From positions 74,433,032 to 74,497,031 of the forward strand of contig JAOWCC010000936.1 in NCBI GenBank assembly GCA_030867875.1: a stretch of 64,000 nucleotides of DNA. The letters are read 5' to 3'. Below are positions 1-12,700 of this stretch, piece by piece; position 1 is the first letter of the stretch, and each line of letters begins with the position of its first letter. Position numbers and translations under genes: made by a program. The DNA comes from Actinernus sp. WN-2022 (taxonomy: Eukaryota > Cnidaria > Anthozoa > Actiniaria > Actinernidae). The notes beneath the pieces were generated by a model. It made no database searches, was not told where the DNA came from, and was given only the letters and a program-made list of their open reading frames with translations.

Positions 1-445
1 CATGTATGTAATGTACAACCGAACGGCCCAGCACACTGGATCACACAAAAGTGGATAAAAGGGAGGATGGGAAGGAAAGCCGCAAGCGATAACAGCGACT
101 TGCAACTGACTAGCAAAACTCCAAACCAAGAGCAATAACAATAACATAGTCCCGGATGAGAAATAACCCAGGGCCATGAGAGCATGCCACAGGCATAAAT
201 TACATTTAATCTCGAATATAAGCCCCCTCAAAACCACTTATTTATAAGTAGTTGTATGAGCCCAGGGCTTATAGGTCAGTATCACATTAAAATTAATAAT
301 GTAATTTTAAAACCAATTAAATCACGATGCAATGAACATGTAATTTGAGCCATATGATATTCACATGCAGCAATCTTGCATAGAAACTTTGCTTCTAATG
401 TTTCTGATGCTTCTGCGACAAAGTAATGTGAAAGAAAACACAATA
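1..445. other. AP3M intron 13, no recognised feature
   Basis: AT-rich non-coding sequence. No exon, repeat array or inverted repeat was recognised. Confidence 0.4.
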
Positions 446-556
446 CAGGGGCACAGCCAGGAGTTCCTAAAGGGGTGTTCCGAGGGAGGTTTACCCTTTG
501 GAAATAACGAGGGGGGTTTCCGGAACCCCTGGAACCTCCCCCTGGCTACGCCCCTG
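446..556. mobile_element. Short MITE with CAGGGG termini
   Basis: Begins CAGGGGCACAGCCAGG and ends CCTGGCTACGCCCCTG, imperfect ~20-bp inverted termini around 111 bp, in AP3M intron 13. Non-coding. The terminus resembles hAT-like elements; no clear target duplication. Confidence 0.6.
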
Positions 557-660
557 CGATATGGTGCTGAATGACACAATTTTGCATAATTGTATAGTAT
601 GCTGCGCACATACAAAAGCTCTAGAGCCCATAGTTACATGCACCTCTCAAGATAACTTAC

Positions 661-717
661 TGTTTTTCCCATGGTTTGCTTTGGACCAATTGTTAATTCA
701 AACCTTCCAGATCCACC
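661..717 (-). CDS. AP3M: AP3M exon 13 (last visible)
   Basis: Residues 284-302 (GRFELTIGPKQTMGKT). Acceptor TTCCTAG|GG, donor ACA|GTAAGT, phase 0. No further AP3M exon is recognisable in 1-660, so the remainder lies outside. Confidence 0.94.
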
Positions 718-3700
718 CTAGGAAGAATTTGAAGAAGATGTTCAGCACAGAAAGTGCACAAACATAAACCACGAAAATCAACTATATTATTTAACTTAAT
801 ATATGACTTGTATGGTCTTGAATTTATAATCTTGAGATCCACATTTGCATTACAAGGCTGAGATTGTTCTGGAAAGGTAAAGTCCAGAGGAAGGCGGCGC
901 GTTTCTGTACCCAAAATTACCATCCTACAGCTAGTGTCACTGATATGCTCAACGATTTAGGTTGGCCAAGCCTGGAATTAAGGAGAACAATGACTCGGCT
1001 AACCCTCCTGTACAAATTGAGTCGTGGGCTAATTGACATTGATGTAAACACTTATCTCCGCCCACATACTGAACTCAGAACTCGGAGAAGCCATAATTGC
1101 AGATATAGACAAGATAAAGCGACTAAGGATACTTATTTTTATTCTTTTTTCCCAAGGACTATTAGACTTTGGAATAACTTACCTGCTGATATTGTTGAGA
1201 TTAACTCATTAATTACTTTTAAGTCCGAGCTTCTTAATTACTTAATTAATTAATCATTACTAGATTTATTATAGAGTACAAGCGGTGAAGGCGTGGAACG
1301 GCTAACTGGCTGAATAGTGCAGAATCCTTGTTTAATACGTGCTATTTGGTACTGTTTAGTTGGTGCTGTTTCGTGCTTTTATTGCGTTCACTCGATTTGT
1401 TTTCTCAGTTGTTTTTATCATTTATTTATTATTTTATCACTTATTTTATTATTTTTAGATATTGTACAGTTGGTGTGATAACCATACGGTTTATTACCGA
1501 CTAAATAACATGTAGATGTAGATGTAGATGTAAGCACCTAATCAGAAATTTGTATGACCAGAGCATTGGATAAATAATTGTTATCCAGTGGATAAGTCTT
1601 TATACCATAACTAACTAGTTTTATTCACTGGCAGGGTTGTCAGTAGAACTTGACAAAAGAGGATACTATGATGTTTTACAGGCAGTTACAAGGTTCAAAT
1701 ACTGAAGGGAAATTTCGGCAAAACAGGCAGCTACTTTCAACCTGACAGCTACATGTATGGAAAGCACGCTTTGTAAATCTCTGGGTTTTTAAGCTTTTGC
1801 TCCTTTCCATTTTTTTCTCTTCTTATTATTCTGTATTTTATAATCTTGTGCAATGGATAAATATTTGAATCTGAAATCCACTGGTTGCCAGCTTCAACTG
1901 ACAACCCTGCACTAGTGAGTGGATAGGGATTTTATTTTTTCTGGATATCAAAACTCACAGTAAACCTTCTCATAACAGACACAGTTCAGCTTAACAGGTG
2001 CAATCATTATTACACTACACAATCTCTTCAACTAAATCTCTGATCTGGAAATTACATTCAAAAATATATATCAGATTTTAAAATGTTAGCTGAGGTTGTA
2101 CACAGGGAAATCTTCCACAAATACATCACGGGAATTCATCAACACCCATGCATCAATGATGGCAAAATGGACTTCATCCCATCAATGGTTTTTGCTTGAG
2201 GATGGAAATTACATTGATGTTTTCTGGGAGAGAGTTTCCTGTGGCCACTGATGGTACACGTGCCTATTTCTCACCTCTAAATACGTTATTTGATGCTTAA
2301 CATAAACTGGGATGGCAACAGTACTGAAAATAAAAATAAGAAAACAATGAGAAATGAGATTATGCATTTTGTCAAAGAAAGGAACTAATGTTGCAGTGTC
2401 TGAGACTGCTTGGAGCATTAAGAGATAATGTCTCTCAATAATTATTATGATCTTCATAAGATTTCTGAAGTAAAGTTGCTATATTCTTTCCTGCACAAAC
2501 CGCTTTTTGATATCATGAAGGGAAGTCTTATTTATTGGGATCTGAATCTTGAGATTTCATGTCTGCCACTACTCAAACCCGTAACTTCCTGTGACAGAGC
2601 TAATTTCCAGCGGACGTGATGTAATTTTATCAAGACAACATACGGGCTATGTTTCACACAAACTTTTGCACAAACTTATAAGTGAAGTACATGTTTATAC
2701 ATTATTTTCCAAAATGGAAAGGAAAGAATGAAGTTTTAAATGGAAATATGCATTTACGATAACAATGCGTTGAGAAAATTACGTCACGACAGCATACCAC
2801 TGGTCAAAAACAACGAAGTATTTGGAACACACTTCAGTAATGGTGGACGTGATTTCGATGTTAAACTCTCTGCAAAATTCAGTTTAATTTGGTCCTCTGG
2901 TAATATTTTTCACTGATTTGGATATTTTCGACACTACATGTATGTGTCATTTTGGAAGACAAAAAAGTAGAACTCAAAAGAAAATGGTTGAATTTCATTG
3001 TAGTAGCACTTGAAATAGACTCTGACTTTCACCATTTATTACCACAAATTACATGTACACTACATGTGCTCTTTGAAGATGAAGTGTTTTGTTGGTCATT
3101 TATTCTCATATTATTTTTTAAGTTATTAAATTAGAATCTTCAGGGGACATTTGTGGCTCACTATAGCATTAATATAAAGGGACACCGAGTGAAAAACACA
3201 GTTGGACTCAAAAGAATCTTTAACATGACTGTCATTTGTTTAGAAAATGTTTTAAAATTTGACAAAACGATTTTAGTGTTGAGAACAAGCACCTCAAGTG
3301 GTGGAGCACAGGTGAAATGCAAGTGCATTTAGCAGCTAATAAAGACCTCATTATAGTGTTATAGGACATAGGAGAACCATCTTCTATTTGTTTTATAATA
3401 TAAAATTCGATCTACAGGGAAATAAATGCTTGATCATGTATAATCAGAAAATCAAGCACGCTGAGCAGTGAATAAAATTGCATGTTCTTAGGATGCTTCC
3501 ATAATTCATATTACAAACTACATGTATCATAAATACAACAAGCATTGGAGGGCATCACATAAATGTTGAAAGCACAAAACTGGAAGTGCATGCTTTAAAA
3601 TTTCTTAAGTGTTCTCAAATTACCGGTATCATAAAAATATGAGAAAAAATCATACTGTCTACAGCTGTAACACTCACCCAGTCATTATGTGATACGACAG

Positions 3701-6700
3701 AAGTATGTAATTACCATCAGGGCATAATCTACAGCTGTAACACTCACCCAGTAGTTATGTGATATGACAGAAGTACGTAATTACCATCAGGGCATAATCT
3801 ACAGCTGTAACACTCACCCAGTAGTTATGTGATATGACAGAAGTATGTAATTACCATCAGGGCATAATCTACAGCTGTAACACTCACCCAGTAGTTATGT
3901 GATATGACAGAAGTACGTAATTACCATCAGGGCATAATCTACAGCTGTAACACTCACCCAGTAGTTATGTGATATGACAGAAGTACGTAATTACCATCAG
4001 GGCATAATCTACAGCTGTAACACTCACCCAGTCATTATGTGATACGACAGAAGTATGTAATTACCATCAGGGCATAATCTACAGCTGTAACACTCACCCA
4101 GTAGTTATGTGATATGACAGAAGTCTGTAATTACCATCAGGGGGCACAAGGGATAACAATCGCTCAGACTGCAAATATATTTTCATTATTTTATCAATTG
4201 ATCATAATTTTTTTCTTTGATATGCAGTACATAGAATTAATCCCGAAGCGGCCTCGTGCTTTCATCTTTCTCGGTGTTTGGATCCCCTGGTAAAACACTA
4301 GCTCTCGTTTTTTATATATTACATCAAATATTTTCTCACACGTGATTGGCTGAATGCGTCATGTGACCCAATATTTTCTTTCCTTGAGTGGGAAGTATCA
4401 GTGAATACACCCCCTGTGAGCATAAGCATGCATCAAAGAAAATATTTGAAGGATGATAACAACTTACAATAACCTACATTGTAGCGTTGAAATATGCCCT
4501 GATATTTATCCTTGGATATTATCTGATCCTCAGCACTCACAGTTTCCCTCGAGCTTCGCTTTTTGACATTATACTTGCACTTTAAGCTTTGCAAAAGAAG
4601 CATTAATTTGCACTAATGAGTTGGCAAGTGTGAAATTTTACTGGTGCAAAAAAAACAGCAGCCTCACTTTTTTCTGGTTGAGTTCAAGTTCTGATCAGTA
4701 AAAACCAGCAATTGTCGTTCTAGCGAGACCAGGAAACACTCACCTCCCATCTTTTAAATCTAACACATGGATGGAAACTTGGGTCATCCAACAATCTTGG
4801 GTTGATAAAGGTCATTGTTAAATCTAAAAAATGGTTAGAGAAACATTTTCAACATGATTGCCCTTAGGTTGGGAAATATTCAACAGAAGTTGGGATTTTT
4901 ACAGCCATCAGATATTTAACATTGCATTCATTATTTTCAAAATCAAATTTCCCTGCTGACAGAGTTTGCTTCCTTCCTAAAAGCAAGAGAGAGAGAGAAG
5001 AAACAAAACTCTGCTGGTGAAGGATGCTTTCTTTGTCATGCATGTTTTAGGGTTAGCTAGAAACCCTGTCATTTTCCTCAAAGTGACTTTCAAACCCAAC
5101 CTCGATCAACAAATGTGGCCTCAAATAGTCTATGTGACATGTTAAGTTTCCCATGAGGGTTTTCAATAACAGCCTGCAACCAGCAAAATTTGGCATCTAC
5201 TCTGGTTATTTGTGCTGGTTACTTTAACCAAACAAAGTAAGAATCTCTATTGAAGAGGGTATGAAAAGGGGAGGTTTTGAAGTTATTTCTCTGGCTAGTT
5301 TACAGAATGTGCCAGCTATGTGAAAACACATAGCATCACACACTTCTAGTAAAAAATGGTTTCAAAACAAGTTTCTTTTGTCCATGGTTATGGATGGCTG
5401 AGTGTATATCAAAGAAAGCATCCTACATGTACATCGGCAGAGTTCTCTCCCTTCAATTTGGGAAGGAAGTGAACTCTGCCGTCAGGGAAGTTTTACGTAT
5501 AAATTATTCAAACCAGAATTGAGCACAATAATCAAGTAACCAGTAGGGAAAACATAGTGCTGCAATGGCGAAATCATGGATGCAAAGTGGTTATAGTTGC
5601 TATTGTTATAGCGTGTGTAGCCTGTAAACCATGTGACCGATGACATCATCATTATGACATCACCACTAAGTGATTGATGGAGACCCAATACCATGTCAGT
5701 CAAAGTTTGAGCCACCTGCCATTAATGTTACCCTCCAATTAAGGGTACAGTCGCATGGTGGTGTCAGATAGTTAATATATAATTATCTAATATTAAGTGA
5801 GATAGCCATGAAAACATACAAGAGTTTTACATCACTATCGGCAGGACTCGGGTAAGCGTGGTTGATTGAGTACACATCTCCCACATGGATAACACAGCTG
5901 CTCAATAGCATATAAATATGATTGCAGTAATTTTACAGAGAGTAGCAAGAGGGGAACTCAGGCGGTGAGGACTTGAGCAACATCAATTGAAGGGCTGTGT
6001 GCAAAAAGGGCATAAGTGTGTCCTGATCACATTCTAAATTCTCCTCTCAATTTATTTGTTTTCTAAGGGAGAATTAAGAATGTGATCAAGAGTCACTTAC
6101 ATAATTTTTGCACTGCCACAGCCCTTCAATTCCAGTGAGTGTGCGAGTAGTGAGTGTGCAAGTGTGCAAGTAAGTGGTCTACCATGTGCTCCTTGGGGAC
6201 TGGTCTGGTCAGAAATTAGCAGGTGGGGGGGGGGGGGGGGGGGGGGGGGGGGATGGAGAAAGGAGAGGACCATAATTTTTTGGACCCCCAAAAATGGAGA
6301 GTCATAAAAAAATGGGCAACTGAAAAGAGGGGGTTACAGGGGGAAAGGAGCAAAAGGGGGGACAGGTCATAATATTTCATGCTTATTGTCTGGGGCAGGC
6401 TATATATTTTTAGACTTCTTGATTTCATTCTCCACCCCCCAAAAAAATGCTAATTTCTGACCAGTCCCCCGGTAACACATGGTAGACCAGTAGTAATAAT
6501 TGGTCTCTAGTAATGAAACTTCTGATATTACCTGGCATTCCAGATAATTTACAGCAACAATCAATCTTTAAAAAAAAAGGAAAAAAATAATTTTAGTTAG
6601 CAAAACCAATCTGTGTACAACACATTGAGAATCAATCAAATATTGCAGGTTATTATTCATATATGGGATGTATCAAGGGGCCAGATTCCCATCTGTGAAA

Positions 6701-9700
6701 ATGATTTCCCCAGCTGTAAACATCTAAAATTCTAAATACATCTCTGCATATAATGGCATATTGAAGTCCAAATTACTAAGAAAAAGTTCAATCAGTCTTC
6801 TTGCATTAACAAATAAACTTACCACTCCTTGGATTTCTGTAAATACAACTGAACCCTACAAAAAAAATTACAATATCATGATCATTAGAGTTCCCTTTTC
6901 ATTTTCACATATTGTTTGTAATGATGTATTGTACATTCAGTACAATAAATAAAACTTACATGCTTGTCTATGATACAGTCAATTTCTTCTATAACATCAA
7001 AATATATCTGAAAGAAACAGCAATAACATCAATGTAATATTTGAATTTAACTACAGTATAGAGTGTTCATTCTAGGACGCGATTTTGCAATATTCTCACA
7101 CTTTTACAACTCATTATCGGTAATGTTCAACACGAGACACTTTGCACTCATAGAATGATTCAGATTCTGTATTATTCCAAATCATCCCTTTTTGAGATTA
7201 TACCAGTCTTGCAAAACTTGAGAAGCAATGAGAGAAATGTCCCACGTTGCTTTGTTTCTAGAATGAACACGGAGTATACAGTCACATACAAATGACTGTA
7301 TCTTTTTCTTGAAAAGGGAAATAAAAACATAATCTCTCCCTTGTGAAGTGACTTACTTCATTGTTGGTATATTTGACTCCAGTTCTCCTCCACGGTACAT
7401 TAGAGAGCTGACCGGTAGGGAGGTGCGTACTCACACTGAAAGAGGTCACAAAAAGTAAGGTTATTCAGGGCTAAAAATATTTTTTACAAAATTTGCAAAT
7501 TATGACTAGTTACAAAAATGTGATTGCAAGTTCACATTTTTTTGTTGCTAAAACATGTACAACCAGTGGCCTTACAACAAAAGGCTGTGCCTGCAATATA
7601 TTTTTAAAAGAGACCACTTTGAAATCGGTGTCTGAGTGAAGGTTTGTGTCACTTGGTTAAAGGTGAATGTAAATGAATGTAAATGGTACATGATATTTTT
7701 GAAAAATTGTAAATTCAAAATGAAGCATAACACATGACCATTGGACATTTTATTCTTTTATTTATTCAGGTGAAAACTGGCTGCCAAATTTGCAACTGCC
7801 GGAAAAGTTTTAGTCACAAGCAATAGTAATTTGGTCACATTTGAATGTATTGTTTGCATTTCAAGCTTCTACATTTTAATCACTATAATTATATATTTTA
7901 TAGTTCACAGTTTCTAACATGAAATTCGATAATATTCCACATGGCCCTCTACTGAAATTGCTCACAATATTGCCAGCAATGGTGAAATTGCTGCATGTGT
8001 CCACCACTGCAACATTGTGTGCAATATTGACGGCAATAATGTTGCAGAAGTAGGAACAAGTTCTACTTCTGCAAGTACCTACATGTACATGTATTGCAAC
8101 AAACTGCACCGTGTGAAAATTCTTACAACATTGCTGGCATGATGCTTTTAGTCAATGAAGTAGCACTCTTTTTGCTCACCACTGGCCAAAACACTATGAT
8201 GTGGTTGCCATGCTACAAACAAGGCCTTGTGCACAGAGTTGGTGTACACGAGCGTAAATTTACATATGTACTTTGAGGTGAAGTGCACTTGAAATTCACC
8301 ACAAAACGTTGTGGTTTTCTTGTACTTTATGCTTTCTTCAAAAGAAATATCAGGCAAAAACTAGCATTAGAAAAAAATCAATGTCGGAAAAAAACACTTG
8401 TTCCAAGCTTTCATTGTGCCTTTTTTGCCTTCAATTGCGCAAATCACGCATTTTGCGCGAATCACACACTTTTTCCATCGCGCCCTTTTTCTATCGTGCC
8501 AATCGCACATTTTTTCCATCGTGCAAATCATGCAAATCACGCCCGAGTTAGTAGATTGTAATCGTAGGCCGACTTGTCTGTAAAATACAAACAGCAAATA
8601 CAAAATGTTTGCCTTAAAACATAGCGGCTCCCAAATACAGCTCTTGCAAAATAAAGTGGGTGAAATCAACCCTCGTTTTGTATCAAAGATTTCTCATTAT
8701 TTTGTGGTGTTGCATGATAAATGTACTTCCAAAAATTAACATCTTTGTTTCCAAAGAAAAAAAACCTTCCTCCCTGCTCTGTTTAAGCCTGAAAAAAAAA
8801 GAAACTAAGCTCGATTTGCATAAAGACTGTGAGCCCATTCAACCCCCGTGGGAATTCTTCAAAGTTGGAAGTTGTAAACAACTCAATTAGTATTTTGACA
8901 TCACAGACAATTTAGATTGGCACGTGCAGAAGATCAACTCACTGAAAGTGAAAGGTCTTTCTTGGAGTTACCACATAATATTTCTTGGATTCTAGTGTGC
9001 TGGAGTTTAACTTGAATGAACTTCATCGCATTGTGAATTAAGACGGTCGATCTGTGCACATTTTAAGGCTGATTTCTATCAGATCACAAAGATAGCAAAA
9101 TTTGCATAAAGCAATAAAAAAAATTCTGACAATGCTGAAAGAGACTAGCCATTAAAAACCATTCATTTAAGTCATAATCTTGTCATTCAACTTTAATTTT
9201 AATTTAACACTCAAATTTAAGTGATAAAATGAATAGTTTCGCATTGATGTAAATATATTTATTGGCAAAGTGATAGCAAAAAGTACAAAAAAGGCAAAAA
9301 GTGCACGATGCAAAAAGTGTGCGATGCAAAAAATGCAAAAAGTGTGTGATTTGTAAGATCTGCGCATGATTTGCAAAATGGAGATTGTGCGTGCCGGAAG
9401 GCACAATTGGCGCAATGAAAATTCACTCTGAAATTGAGAGGTTTTGTAACACAGCTTTCACGTTTTTTCTGTTGAGAACGACTGATATTTTTATTCTCAG
9501 CGCCACGTTCTTCCCTCTTTCGAAGTTAAAGATTCACATTCAAGAAACTACATAAAATTAAGGTCAGAGTGGTGGGAATTTAATAACATTCAATTAAATA
9601 ACGACAAAGTTACAACAATTCTAAAACAAATTTTGTCTAAATTTTCTTCATTTTCGTCGTGTACACCAACTTTGTGCGTGAGGCCACAATGTTGCAGGAA

Positions 9701-12700
9701 ATGTTGCAGCATGTGTCAACTCCTTCTTAAATCAAATGCAATTATCATCCCAGGTTGAGGATCTTATCAAGATAATGGTAAGATCTTAATAGGATCCTGC
9801 CAAGATCTTTCCAAGAACTTTCCAAGATCTTAATAAGATCCTCCATGATCATGTCACAAGATCATGCAAAGATCAGGGAGGATCTTACAGGATTCTCCAG
9901 GATCTCCCCAGATCTTACAAGATCTTAAATCCATTGTTCCCAAATCTTAGAAGATCTTGACAGGATCTTCCCTTAACTTACAAGATCTTGACAGGATCTT
10001 CCCTTATCTTACAATATCTTGACAGGATGTTCCCTTATCTTACAAGATCTTAAATCCATTGTTCCCAAACCTTAGAGGATCTTGACAGGATCTTGGCAGG
10101 ATCTTGGCAGGATCTTCCCTTATCTTACAAGATCTTGACAGGATCTTACTAAATCTTACAAGATCTTAACAGGATCTTCCCTGATCTTACAAGATCTTGA
10201 CAGGATCTTCCCTGATCTTACAAGATCTTGACAGGATCTTCCCTGATCTTACAAGATCTTGACAGGATCTTCCCTTATCTTACAAGATCTTGACAGGATC
10301 TTCCCTTATCTTACAAGATCTTTACAGGATTTTCCCTTATATTACAAGATCTTGACAGGATCTTCCCTTATCTTACAGTATCTTGACAGGATCTTCCCTG
10401 ATCTTACAAGATCTTGACACAATCTTTTCAAATCTTACAAGCCCTTAAGAGGATCTTAATTCCCTTTGGCTATATATTTTATGATCTTGGCAACAACTGT
10501 ATTACAGCGGTTTTCAATTGAGTGTAGAAAAGTAATAATTGCTTTCGAATTTGATTGGTTAGTTATCTGTGATTGCATTTACTTCCTGTGATTGGCTCAC
10601 TGGTTTTGGTTTTATGACACTCAATCGAAAACCGCTCTATGATTAATCTTTCCTTATCTTACAGGACCTTGACTTGTCAATAATATTGTAAAATTTTAGG
10701 AGTTCATGGAAAATCGTAAATATGCATAACTGTGTTGCATGCAATGTTGCAGGAAATGTTGCAGCATGTGTCAACCCTTCTCAAATCAATTGCCGGCAAT
10801 GTTGCAGCATGTGTGTGCATGCCTTTAGTCCTATGGTTTTTGTGCTTATCATATCTTATGTCAAATTTCTGACCAATTGGATACAATGTATTCCCCGCCC
10901 CATTTCTCCCCCACAGGACCACTGACAAGTGCATTAACATTTCTCTGCTCCACCCCCTCCCCCACAGGACCACTGACAAGTGCATTAACATTTCTCTGCT
11001 CCACCCCCCCCCCCCCCGCACAGGTCCACTGACAGGTGCATTAACATTTCTCCACTTACTGAGAGGATCCAGTGACAGTGTTCACCACTTGTCTTACAAT
11101 GCTAGGAGGCCTGATTAGTTCCTTTAGCACATTGGGTTCTGTTGCTAACGGGAAGCCATTGTCTAGCATTTCTTCAAGCAGCTGGGAACAAAACATGTGA
11201 GAATTCAATTATGAATCACCTCATTAGAGGATTGCTACAGCAAAAACAAAATAATATGATTAAAGTGGTACCAAAATTATGGGCGTGCTTGGCAGTCACC
11301 TTGCAAAAGTAAGAGGTCAATCTTCAAGAAACTTGAAGACCTCTCTTACAAAACAGAATATTAATTGTGATACTTTCAAATGATAATAAACTCAAAGGAG
11401 TAACTACACTGTATATTACAATCACTTGTTAAATTGTAAAAAGAACCTAATTAACATAAATAATTATAAACCCCTAAAGGTACAACTTGGGTTGCGTAAC
11501 TAGTACCAGTAACTCGTGCAAACAAGACTCCTCCCCCACCTCCCCCCCATATCTGAGCCATGCATGTCACTTTAAGAGAAGAAATTAATGGAGGAACTGG
11601 CACAATCATGTCACATACATTCAACATGATACATACATGTATAACTTCCATTATTAACTCATGGATGCGTGCAAGCACAGAACACGTTATTGGAATGGGT
11701 CAGTAGCTAATTTATTCATCGTTTTATGGTGTGTAGATCGGAGACTCTCCATTGGCTGTCCGAATAGTGTCCGATATTCCAAAGATATATTTACGGATGT
11801 TTATGGTACGTATCCAAGAATTGAAAGATTTGGTCATGCAGGAGAATATATATTGATGGTGCCTTCCTAATGCCAGACACTCCAAACCTGGACAGACATT
11901 GGTAGTGGGTCCCTATCAATCACTTAGTGGTGATGACGTAACGATGACATCATCGGTCACATGATTTTAAATAAATGCCTGTATCTCTCTCATTTCTAAT
12001 GCCAGACAGTTCAACCTTGGACAGGCATGGTATTGGGTCCCCAGAAATCACTTAGTGGTGACGACGTAACGATAACGTCATCGGTCACGTGATTTTAAGT
12101 ACATGCCCATATTTCCCTCGTTTTTAATGCCAGCCTGCTCAAACCTGGACAGACATGGTTATGGGTCCCTATCAATCACTTAAATGTGATGACGTCATCG
12201 GTCACGTGATATTAAGTACATGCAGATATTTGCTTTTTGATTTGCAAAGAGAGTTGTCTTCATAAGCCACTCGTGTGGAAGCCAACGCCAAGACTTTTCA
12301 TGAACATGAATGGGTGCATTGTCTACAGCACGATGTTCATCCTCCTCAGCTTCAATCCCTTCTACATCATTTAAAAACTCTTCATAACTTTGGGTAGCAT
12401 GATCTTCCTCTAGGCTGAAAATTTTGTTAAATATAGTTGAAGGGAAGAATATTTCTTAATCTGTTCAAGATATTTCTATTCTGCTCAAAGAACAGCGAAA
12501 CCTCTGGCATGAATGGTTTTACATTCACAGTCATTTTAAATAAGTTTTCCTTTTTTTTCAGAACAAGACAGAATGGAGTTTAATATATCTGTTGCAGGTA
12601 AAAAAAAATTCCAGGTAAAAAAAATTCGAACTAGGTAAAAAAATTTCAACTAGGTAAAAAAATTTCAACTAGGTAATTTTTTCCTACCTAGGTATTTTTT

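Noticed and set aside
3658..4141. CRISPR-like regular repeats
   Set aside because: Units are contiguous with no unique spacers, the genome is eukaryotic, and the unit is a piece of AP3M exon 11 with its donor.
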